NCBI GenBank assembly: GCA_028820505.1
Contig: JAPPIT010000208.1
Location: 1 to 38,986 of the forward strand
From: Defluviicoccus sp.
Lineage (GTDB): Bacteria; Pseudomonadota; Alphaproteobacteria; MPNO01
Length of the DNA stretch: 38,986 bases
Direction of reading: 5' to 3'
This document shows positions 32,900-38,986 of the stretch, in pieces. The notes beneath the pieces were generated by a model. That model had not been told where the DNA came from and did not search any database. It worked only from the letters and a program-made list of their open reading frames with translations. Each line of letters begins with the position of its first letter. Position 1 is the stretch's first letter. Position numbers and translations under genes: made by a program.

Positions 32900-34045
32900 A
32901 TGCCGGCAAGGGAACGGAGCAGGCTCACAGATGCGGCGGTCGCGCGTCTGCGGTCCCGCGCGCGGGAATATACCGTCTGGGACAGGAGCGTGCCCGGGCT
33001 CGGGGTGCGGGTGCGGCCGACCGGCGGGATGACCTGGGTCATGCTGGAGGATGCGGGGGGAACATCCAGACGCGCCTCGCTCGGGCCGGTGTCGACCATG
33101 ACCGTCGAGGAAGCGCGGCGGGCATGTCATGGACGGCGGGCGTGCCCGGAGACGGCGGAGCCCGCCCGCCCGGCGCGGGCCGTACCCCTGTTCCACGAGT
33201 TCATCGAGGGCGAATGGAAGGTGGCGCATTTCGAGCGCTGCAAACCCGCCACCAGGAAGACCTATCGCTGGCTGCTCGACGCCCGACTGCTTCCCGCCTT
33301 CGGGGAGAAGCAGCTCGACCGCATCACCCCCGCCGAGGTCAGGAGCCGGTTCGACACATGGAGCCGCACCGCCCCCGGCAACGCCAACAACGCGCTCAGG
33401 CTGCTGCGGCAGATCTTCAACTTCGCCATCGCCCGCGGCCATCTCGACGCCAACCCCGCCGGCGGCATCAGGCCCAACCGACGGCCGAAGCTCACCCGCT
33501 TCCTGTCCAGCAAGGAAATCGCCCGCCTTCACCGGGCCCTCGACGCGGAGGACGGGAGAGGGTGCCGGGCGCAAGCCGACATCGTCCGGCTGTTGCTGCT
33601 CACCGGGTGCCGCAGGAACGAGATCGTCCGGCTGCGCTGGGCCGAGGTGCGGGGCGACACAATCGCGCTCGGCGACGCCAAGACCGGGCCGAGGACGGTT
33701 CCGCTCAACGCGCGGGCGCGGGCCATTCTCGAACGCCAGCCCCGGGGAGAAAGCCCGTTCGTGTTCCCCTCGCCCCGCGACCCGTCGCGGCCGAGAGGGC
33801 CCGACATCGGGCTCTGGTACCGGGTGCGCAGGGAGGCCGGCATCGAGGATTGCCGCCTGCACGATCTCAGGCACACCCATGCCAGCCATGCGGTGATGAA
33901 CGGCGTCCCGGTGCCGGTCGTCTCCCGCCTGCTGGGGCACTCCAGCGTCGGAATGACGCTCCGATACGCCCACCTCGGGGACCGTGAAATCGAGCAGGCC
34001 GCTGAACGCATCGGACAGGTCATCGGCGATATACTCGAAATTTGA
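32900..34045 (+). CDS. Tyrosine recombinase 2 (phage-integrase family)
   Basis: The 381-residue protein has the same architecture as its neighbour: a short DUF4102-like part (VPGLGVRVRPTGGMTWVM), a core-binding domain, and a full catalytic set in LLTGCRRNEIVRLRW, DAKTGPRTVPLN, LHDLRHTHASHAV, LLGHSSVGMT and LRYAH. The two proteins are related but clearly divergent, so they are an old pair and not a recent duplication. Pairs or trios of tyrosine recombinases form the whole of some small mobile elements. The start ATG lies three bases after the stop of recombinase 1. Confidence 0.88.
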   Translation: MPARERSRLTDAAVARLRSRAREYTVWDRSVPGLGVRVRPTGGMTWVMLEDAGGTSRRASLGPVSTMTVEEARRACHGRRACPETAEPARPARAVPLFHEFIEGEWKVAHFERCKPATRKTYRWLLDARLLPAFGEKQLDRITPAEVRSRFDTWSRTAPGNANNALRLLRQIFNFAIARGHLDANPAGGIRPNRRPKLTRFLSSKEIARLHRALDAEDGRGCRAQADIVRLLLLTGCRRNEIVRLRWAEVRGDTIALGDAKTGPRTVPLNARARAILERQPRGESPFVFPSPRDPSRPRGPDIGLWYRVRREAGIEDCRLHDLRHTHASHAVMNGVPVPVVSRLLGHSSVGMTLRYAHLGDREIEQAAERIGQVIGDILEI

Positions 34046-34201
34046 ACGCGCGATCGGGAAACCCGGATAGCCGGTGCGCAAGGGACTGCTCGTCTCCGCG
34101 ATGAAATTCATCCTGACCCGCCTGTGTGGTGCGGAGAACCCCTGCCGGAGCTATAACGGCAGCCGATCCCGACGCGCCGGCCGAATGGCACCGCGCCGAT
34201 C

Positions 34202-35428
34202 ATGTGTCCAATGAAGTCCCCGGAGCAGATCGTGACCGAGCTTGCCGCGGCAGAGGAGATTCCCATCACGCTGGGGGTCGAGGAGGAGTTGTTCCTGGTC
34301 GACCCCGGAACCCGGGATCTTCTCACCGACCCCGACGAGGGCATATTCGAGGCGTGCGAGAGAATCTGTGGACCGCACAGGGTCGTGCGGGAGTTCCTGC
34401 GCTGCCAGATCGAGACCAACACCCGGGTCTGCGGCTCGGTTGCCGAGCTGCGCCGGGCGCTGCGCGAGACCCGCCGGATCGCGGTGGACGCGGCGGAATT
34501 GCACGGGGCCGCGGCGATGGCGGCCTCCACCCATCCTTTTTCCTCGTGGCGGGCCCAGGAGATCTCGCCCGGCGAACGCTACGAGCGGTTCGCGTTGACG
34601 TTCCAGGAAGGGGTGCGGCGCTTCGTGATCGGCGGCATGCACATCCATGCCGGGTTCGGCGATGCGGACGCGCGCATCCGCGTGATGACCGCGCTCAGGC
34701 GTTACTTGCCGCTCCTGCACGCGCTGTCGACCTCGTCGCCGTTCAACGGCGGGCACGACACCGGGTTCAAGTCCTATCGGCTGAGCCTGGTGGGCGGTCT
34801 GCCGCGCACCGGGCTGCCTGGAGCGCTACGTTCCCTCGCGGATTACGACCGGCTGGTGGAGGAATACCGGCGTAACGACTTCATCGCGGACAGCAGCGAG
34901 CTGTGGTGGGACATCCGGCCGTCGCGGGCCTATCCGACGGTGGAGCTTCGGATCTGCGACGTGTGCACGCGGATCGAGGACGCGGTCTGCATCGCCGCGC
35001 TCTATGCCTGCCTGATCCGCCGGCTGGTCCGGCTCGACCGCGCCGGCGCGCTGCCGCCGGAGCCGCTGACCGAGATGATCGCGGAGGACCGGTGGATCGC
35101 CCAGCGCTACGGCGTGTTCTCGTTCTTCGGCGCAACCGGCGGCGAGGGCGGGCGGGTCGACATCGATGACTACGTTGCCGGGCTCATCGACGAGCTTGCG
35201 GACGACGCCCGCGCGCTCGGCTGCGAGAGCGAGCTGCTCCGCGCGCGGTCGATCGTCCGGGACGGCACGGGCGCGGATCGCCAGCTCGACCTCTACCGGC
35301 TGCGGCGTCTGGAAGGCGACGGCGAGGCCGACGCGTTGGACCGCGTGGTCGATCTCGTGCTGGCGGAAACCCGGGACGGGATCGCGGAGCGTCCCGCGCC
35401 GGCGGGGACCGAGCCCAACACCCCGTAG
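34202..35428 (+). CDS. Carboxylate-amine ligase, GCS2 family (YbdK-like)
   Basis: The 408-residue protein belongs to the glutamate-cysteine ligase family 2, which joins amino acids through ATP-dependent amide bonds; E. coli YbdK has weak gamma-glutamylcysteine synthetase activity, and the natural substrate of most members is unclear. It carries ITLGVEEELFLVDPGTRDL (ATP/Mg site), QIETNTRVCGS, GGMHIHAGFGD and WWDIRPSRAYPTVELRICD. ATG 34202 and ATG 34211 are both possible; neither has a clear ribosome site. It is oriented away from its truncated paralogue, with the recombinase pair between them. Confidence 0.88.
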   Translation: MCPMKSPEQIVTELAAAEEIPITLGVEEELFLVDPGTRDLLTDPDEGIFEACERICGPHRVVREFLRCQIETNTRVCGSVAELRRALRETRRIAVDAAELHGAAAMAASTHPFSSWRAQEISPGERYERFALTFQEGVRRFVIGGMHIHAGFGDADARIRVMTALRRYLPLLHALSTSSPFNGGHDTGFKSYRLSLVGGLPRTGLPGALRSLADYDRLVEEYRRNDFIADSSELWWDIRPSRAYPTVELRICDVCTRIEDAVCIAALYACLIRRLVRLDRAGALPPEPLTEMIAEDRWIAQRYGVFSFFGATGGEGGRVDIDDYVAGLIDELADDARALGCESELLRARSIVRDGTGADRQLDLYRLRRLEGDGEADALDRVVDLVLAETRDGIAERPAPAGTEPNTP

Positions 35429-35876
35429 ACGGCGGGCCCGGCGGTTGTGGCTCGGCGACCGGCGCATCGACCGCGGGCCGTCGCTTTTCGAGCCTGCCTC
35501 GTGCGGGTCAGGACAGGACGACGATCTCGGTATCGAAACCTTCCCGGAATTCCTCCGGCATGAAGAGGAAGAATGACCCGGACCGGATATCGTGGGGTTC
35601 GGCGGCCAGTCAAGTGACACTTGGACAACACCGCGTTTCCCTGCCGGGGAAGCGCTACCGTTCGCCCGGCCCCGGAACATTGGACCGGTGGAACGGTACG
35701 GGGAACGCATGATCCGATTCGCCAGCCTTCTATCGGTATTGCGGGCCGTTCGCCGCTGGAAGCGTGCGTCCGCTCGCTTCGCTGAAAGCCAGGCGAATAC
35801 AGCCTTGCAACGTGCGGGCGAGCGGTTTGCGGCGAGGTGGAGCTCGGGAGCCACCGCCTGCAGGACATCCGGCACA
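35429..35876. other. No recognisable gene; degenerate DNA
   Basis: This 448-base stretch has short open frames but none with a ribosome site, signal peptide or family motif. It contains a small palindrome, CAAGTG-A-CACTTG (35611-35623), part of which (AAGTGACACTTGG) recurs at about 37144. Base composition is less GC-skewed than the core block, as in the rest of the right-hand region. Confidence 0.5.
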
Positions 35877-36063
35877 CCGCCGCACGGACGGCGGCACGGC
35901 CACGCAAGGCGAGGATTATGAGACGGCCCATTCGTGGAGAGATCATGTGACGGCCGAGATCGGCGATCCGTTGACTATTTCGGTGGAGACATTCAGCGAC
36001 GACGACGAGGAAGGGGACGAGACCTTCTCGATCCGGATGAGAAAGCTTGAGCAGTGGGTCTAA
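35877..36063 (+). pseudogene. Remnant of a Calx-beta-type secreted protein
   Basis: The frame ending at 36063 reads TDGGTATQGEDYETA, then LTISVETFSDDDEEGDETFSIRM, the central pattern of a Calx-beta domain (DGTATAGxDY ... I-x-V ... DDxxxEGDETF). There is no start or signal peptide in the same frame. Just beyond the stop, another short frame reads GAKTAVIEDATVVDC, which resembles the domain's end shifted out of frame. I read it as a decayed copy of the gene type intact at 38339-38815. Confidence 0.5.
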
Positions 36064-36547
36064 TGTCCCCCCTATGCCCTCCGGTACTGCAGTGCCGGCT
36101 GGAAGCAAGTACCGACGATAGGAACCTGGGTTTTCACGGGCGCCAAGACCGCCGTCATCGAAGATGCCACCGTTGTAGATTGTAGATGCCACGGGCGCCG
36201 CATCGACGAATTGAAGCGGGACACTGCACGAAAACGCCTTGTCCGATTTCCAACGAGAAACGCGCCTCAACGGAGGGGCTGGATCCAGCGACGGATGAGC
36301 TTGTAGCGGCCGGTCGGGCATCCCACCCGCGGCCGGGACCCGATCCACTCGACGATCGCGCTTTCGTACTAGCCCACGGATCGGCCGGCTCGACGAGGAG
36401 ATCGGCGGGATCGAGCGGCGGATCGGGCTGTGGCACCGCGCCTTCGCGACGGCCGGGAGCCCCCGTCGAGAGGACGTTCGGTCCGCCAGGAACAACGGTC
36501 CGGCGTCGCGTGGCGGGCTCGTATCCCGCGGCGAGACGTCACCTTCT
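36064..36547. other. No supported gene; possible transposase scrap
   Basis: About 480 bases with no convincing coding sequence. A short plus-strand run near 36397-36470 (RLDEEIGGIERRIGLWHRA) loosely recalls the helical segment of IS110-type transposases, but it is too short to call. The rest shows stops in all frames or unremarkable composition. Confidence 0.4.
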
Positions 36548-36706
36548 TCAAGCCCCGAGGCGGCAAGGAGGCGGCCGAACGACGGATCCGACCGAGGCGA
36601 TTCCATTCGTCGATGCCGCCTGAGGTAACGTCATGTCGAAGACGAGATCCTCGCCTTCCTCGGCTCGCGTTTCCTCCGACAGGGCCGCAATCCCGAGCAT
36701 CTTCAT
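36548..36706 (-). pseudogene. Truncated paralogue of the Calx-beta secreted protein
   Basis: A 52-codon frame starts MKMLGIAALSEETRAEEGED and then reads LVFDMTLPQAAS. The first nine codons and the bases ahead of them match the intact gene at 38339 at DNA level (GAGCAGAACAACCC-ATGAAGATGCTCG versus GAGGAGAACACCG-ATGAAGATGCTCG). The sequence following, EEGEDLVFDMTL, is the usual opening of a Calx-beta domain. The hydrophobic core of the signal peptide is deleted and the domain is cut short by frameshift. It is a broken duplicate on the opposite strand from the intact copy. Confidence 0.55.
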
Positions 36707-36783
36707 GGGTTGTTCTGCTCTGTCCGGCCGGCTGCCTGGATGAGCCGGCAGCGAATCGTCGCAGCAGCGTTCCGTCGAATCAA

Positions 36784-36831
36784 ATCTTGAGGATTGAGCG
36801 CGCTCGCCGGAGCCAGGTCAATCCTCAAGAT
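36784..36831. repeat. Perfect 14-base inverted repeat
   Basis: ATCTTGAGGATTGA (36784-36797) and TCAATCCTCAAGAT (36818-36831) are exact complements around a 20-base loop. The arms are AT-rich in a GC-rich setting. No T run flanks them. They lie about 70 bases beyond the stop of the leftward secreted-protein gene, so they could end its transcript, or they may be a small mobile-element or repeat-family unit. Confidence 0.7.
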
Positions 36832-36900
36832 CGAACGACCCCTCCTGCCCGGCCGGCCTGCGCCCGACGGCGGGCAAATGACTGGCTTGCCGGCCACCGC

Positions 36901-37396
36901 TTAGCATGAGGCTTGGAAATAAAAGTGCCCGCAGCCCGCTGTGCAGACAGCCCTGTATCGATTCGCAGCGTCGGGTTTGACTTTGAATTGGACCCGACCG
37001 GCGTTATCGCCAGTGTGCCTGAATGGCACAACTATATTTGAAGATGCGTTGCCCGGCGGTATGTTGATTGTTGTCCCCGTGGTTCCATAAGTTCTTGCAC
37101 CCGAGCCGAAAGACGCGCTGCCTGAAATCGTCGATCCGGCGGAAGTGACACTTGGGCCCGGTCCCGGCGGGTCTCCCAGGCCCATTGAGCTCGAGGTGAT
37201 GACGACCGGTTGAGACGTGGCGATATTCCAATTTCTTGTTCTGATCCTGAAGCGGGCCTCAGCCTTACAGCCCAGATTGGTCGGGCTGACCGACTCGACC
37301 CATATCGCGGGGGGGGGGGGCGGGCAGAAAGGTCTGCGCCGCCGCCGGCTGCAAGAGCGCGAACACCGCCGCCAAAGTCATTGCAATTCGAATCAT
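36901..37396 (-). pseudogene. Small secreted protein with frame broken at a C12 tract (possible phase variation)
   Basis: ATG 37396 has a good ribosome site (GGGAGACGGG). The start, MIRIAMTLAAVFALLQPAAAQ, is a clear signal peptide. Directly after it comes a run of 12 C (12 G on the plus strand, 37309-37320) encoding Pro. As written, the frame then ends after about 15 codons. With one C fewer (11) it would continue without a stop to 36901, giving about 164 residues: AIWVESVSPTNLGCKAEARF, a Gly/Ser/Thr-rich middle, and VCTAGCGHFYFQASC. Downstream frame quality is good, so it was coding recently. This is either a homopolymer sequencing error or a contingency tract. Family not recognised; beta-rich composition. 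Confidence 0.6.
37309..37320. repeat. 12-base G/C homopolymer within a coding region
   Basis: Twelve G on the plus strand, read as C12 on the coding minus strand, just after the signal-peptide codons of the 37396-36901 gene. Loss of one base, or gain of two, restores the reading frame. Confidence 0.85.
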
Positions 37397-37560
37397 TTCC
37401 CGTCTCCCGATCCATGGACTGCCAACCGGACGCACGGAAGTCCGCCGCACACGACCGGGTTCCATGGTACGTTCAGCCATGCGATCGCTCCAAGGCATTT
37501 TGGAAATAATTCCCCAACGTGCAAGTCCATTGCTTAGGTGCCGGCCGCTCCTGCCGCCGC

Positions 37561-37952
37561 CTACTTGCCCCGGAGCCCGGCCATGGGGTCGAGCCGCGAG
37601 GCCTGGCGGGCGGGCTGGAAGCCGAAGAAGAGGCGCCGGCGGCGGCCGCCGTGCCGAGGCCGCTCGCCACGGAGAGGCTGGAGATCGGGAAGTCCCGGCC
37701 GGCGAACCGGCACGTCGTCCAGGTCGCCGCCATGCCGAGCATGCCGCCGGTTACGGTCGGGATGACGGCTTCGATGAGGAACTGGCTCTGGATGTCGCGG
37801 CGCCTTGCGCCGAGCGCGCGGCGGATGGAGATTTCCGCGCGCCGCTCAGCCACGAACACGAGCACGATGTTCATGATCCCGATCCCGCCGACGATCAGGG
37901 AAACGCTGCCCACCGTGTCGATGACGGTTTGGACCCGCGCGCATTCGCTGAT
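37561..37952 (-). pseudogene. C-terminal remnant of a MacB-type ABC transporter permease
   Basis: The fragment reads QTVIDTVGSVSLIVGGIGIMNI, then ERRAEISIRRALGARRRDI and FLIEAVIPTVTGGMLG. These are the core of the FtsX/MacB permease domain (family: SLLVGGIGIMNIMLVSV ... REIGIRRALGA). The final part, LFFGFQPARQASRLDPMAGL, matches the MacB C-terminus but lies in another frame; the shift falls in a GC-rich GCC/GGC run near 37635. A TAA stop upstream at about 37955 and the lack of any ATPase or N-terminal membrane segment show that only the tail remains. Confidence 0.75.
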
Positions 37953-38338
37953 TTAGGCGCCCGATCCCGGTTCCGGGGTGGGGTCGTTCGGCCGGACCGA
38001 TCCGGCGACGGACCGTCTCGGAGATCGGTGCTACCCACTGGTGGTGGAGAAGATGCCGGCCTCCCGCGGCCGACGGGCGCTGAGCCGTTCGACGCAATCC
38101 GGAGCGCGCCACACATGCCAGCAGCGCCCCAGTCATCGGAGAAATGAGCGAACGCCAAGCCACCAACTCCGCGAAGCGGCTTGGTTCAATCCCTCATCCA
38201 GGGAATTCCGCGAGCGGCTCCATTGAAAATTCTCATCGCGGCGATGAAAAAACGGTCTTGGATTCGTTGGAACGCGAATGCGAGTATTTGCCTTGCCGGT
38301 TCATCCGAGCCGCCAAGCCAGGCATGAGGAGAACACCG
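37953..38338. other. No recognisable gene between the MacB remnant and the Calx-beta gene
   Basis: A stretch of 386 bases without a supported coding sequence. It includes TCATCGC-G-GCGATGA (a compact inverted repeat, about 38234-38248) followed by six A on the plus strand. The last part should hold the promoter of the secreted protein at 38339, but no clear -35/-10 pair stands out. Confidence 0.5.
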
Positions 38339-38815
38339 ATGAAGATGCTCGTTATCGCGGCCCTGGCCCTTGTTGCCGCGCCATTCCTGCCCGCACTTGC
38401 CCAGACCGTCGAAGGTCCCGGCGCTGCTGCGGATCCCCCCGAGATCTCCTTCTCACGATGGAGCTATTCCGGGTGCGAGGGCAGCAGTGTGACCCTGACC
38501 GTGGAAAAGGACGGTGACGGTGAGGCAGCCGTCGATTACACCACCGTCGACGCAAATAGCCCGAACCCGAACTCGGTGGCCACGGCCGGAGTCGATTATG
38601 TGAGCACATCCGGATCCCTTTATTTCGCGTCCGGAGATACCGAGAAAACCATCACGGTGAATACGATCGCCGATACCGACGTCACCGAGAGTTCCGAACT
38701 GTTACAGGTCAAGCTCTCCTTGAGAAGCGGAAGCGATGGGGCGGATGACTCGGCGACGCTCGTGAGTCCGTGGGTGTCCGCAGTCACCATCCTGAATGTC
38801 GGCACCTCCTGCTGA
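38339..38815 (+). CDS. Small secreted Calx-beta-type protein
   Basis: ATG 38339 has GAGGAG about eight bases upstream. The 158-residue product has a signal peptide (MKMLVIAALALVAAPFLPALAQ), then a single Calx-beta-like beta-sandwich: EISFSRWSYSGCEGSSVTLT, AAVDYTTVDAN, ATAGVDYVSTSGSLYFASGD, ITVNTIADTDVTESSE and a final strand VSAVTILNVGTSC. Calx-beta domains bind calcium in repeats of larger proteins; a single secreted copy is unusual, and key acidic calcium ligands are only partly kept. Cys at both ends (GCEG and GTSC) could form a disulphide. Decayed relatives lie at 36706 and 35877. Confidence 0.75.
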   Translation: MKMLVIAALALVAAPFLPALAQTVEGPGAAADPPEISFSRWSYSGCEGSSVTLTVEKDGDGEAAVDYTTVDANSPNPNSVATAGVDYVSTSGSLYFASGDTEKTITVNTIADTDVTESSELLQVKLSLRSGSDGADDSATLVSPWVSAVTILNVGTSC

Positions 38816-38823
38816 ATGCGCAT

Positions 38824-38859
38824 GCGGGGGCCGGGCGCAGTTCGGTGCCCGGTCCCCGC
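38824..38859 (+). terminator. Strong hairpin after the Calx-beta gene
   Basis: GCGGGG-G-CCGGGC and GCCCGG-T-CCCCGC form a 12-base-pair stem with one mismatch and a loop of about 10 bases, starting 9 bases after the stop. No T run follows (AACGCCTTA), so it is likely a 3'-end structure or a Rho-assisted terminator. The remaining 127 bases to the window end show no gene. Confidence 0.5.
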
Positions 38860-38986
38860 AACGCCTTATATTCATCGATGCCATAGGCGAAGACAATCCA
38901 GCGCAGTATCGGAATTTCCTATCCGCGCTACGAGAATTCGGTCCTGGATTTATGCGGCGGGGCGTTTCATGCTTCGTCCCGTTGGA

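Larger units (their letters stand above)
31663..34100. mobile_element. Minimal insertion carrying two tandem tyrosine recombinases
   Basis: The segment begins where GCS2 similarity ends and contains nothing but two adjacent recombinase genes. Its right limit is uncertain, somewhere between 34046 and about 34100. No convincing direct repeat joins both ends; an 8-base GAACGCGC occurs near each side (about 31723 and 34044) but is too short to count. The leader at 31709-31755 has a repeated TGCAACTG and an imperfect hairpin, possible recombinase binding sites. No cargo genes and no tRNA target are present. Confidence 0.5.

Noticed and set aside
31700..34060. Attachment-site duplication flanking the recombinase pair
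   Set aside because: The only shared string found is the 8-base GAACGCGC, which is expected by chance in DNA of this composition.
30662..34111. A 1149-codon open frame on the minus strand running through both recombinase genes
   Set aside because: Only its last third (to about 31660) is a real protein (GCS2 fragment). The rest is the antisense of two well-supported recombinases and stays open because of high GC.
34046..34201. Missing 5' end of the truncated ligase, or a short gene starting MNFIAETSSPL on the minus strand
   Set aside because: Minus-strand translation of this stretch shows no GCS2 start motifs, and the short frame has no ribosome site or known match.
36397..36470. Possible IS110-type transposase fragment
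   Set aside because: The resemblance covers fewer than 25 residues with no catalytic motif, so it cannot be called.

Overview
The window looks like chromosomal DNA from a high-GC alphaproteobacterium. The core block lysC - nitronate monooxygenase - ptsP - rodZ-like - hisS - prfA - prmC - DUF4167 - clpB resembles the order in Rhodospirillales-type genomes, and dps carries an exact Irr-type iron box, a hallmark of alphaproteobacteria. Codon third positions are strongly G/C from about 0.1 to 34 kb. The sequence from about 35.4 kb to the right end is less GC-biased and much more decayed. No tRNA, rRNA or CRISPR array was seen.

Layout. (1) 1-144 contains only G and C and is probably an assembly artefact at a contig end. 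(2) 16,179 down to the left edge, minus strand: one compact operon, most junctions being 4-base ATGA/GTGA overlaps. It encodes an IncI/R64-like type IVb thin pilus: PilN secretin lipoprotein, PilO, a secreted 556-residue protein with an acidic repeat tail, a secreted 384-residue protein, a PilP fused to a staphylococcal-nuclease domain, PilQ ATPase, PilR, PilS pilin, two PilV-like tip proteins, a 144-residue exported protein, a prepilin peptidase joined to a PilL/TcpQ-like protein, a 76-residue protein, a DotD/TraH-like lipoprotein and the first codons of the next gene (position of dotC/traI). In plasmid R64 the pil genes also run into traH-traI-traJ (dotD-dotC-dotB), so this is probably the pilus arm of an I-type (Dot/Icm-like) transfer or secretion system sitting next to core genes. 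(3) 16.37-29.13 kb, plus strand: aspartate kinase, nitrogen-PTS enzyme I, a RodZ-like membrane HTH protein, histidyl-tRNA synthetase, release factor 1 with its methyltransferase, a DUF4167 protein and ClpB. (4) 29.2-35.4 kb: dps, a short-chain dehydrogenase, a 5'-truncated carboxylate-amine ligase (GCS2 family), a tandem pair of tyrosine recombinases abutting the truncation, and an intact GCS2 paralogue in the opposite orientation. (5) 35.4-38.99 kb: a decayed accessory region with remnants and one intact copy of small secreted Calx-beta-type proteins, a secreted protein whose frame is broken at a 12-base C tract, and a MacB-type permease remnant.

The most unusual part is the pilus operon. 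It lacks a recognisable R64-type PilT lytic transglycosylase and PilM within view. It adds a nuclease fused to PilP, a domain shared between that protein and its upstream neighbour, a secreted protein ending in Pro-rich, Thr-Asn-Gly and Asp/Glu/Gly-rich segments, and two PilV-like proteins with solenoid-like repeats that both end in a Gly-Ser/Thr-Cys-x-Gly-Cys motif. Together these suggest a pilus that interacts with DNA or with a specialised surface, but that function is inferred from gene content only.
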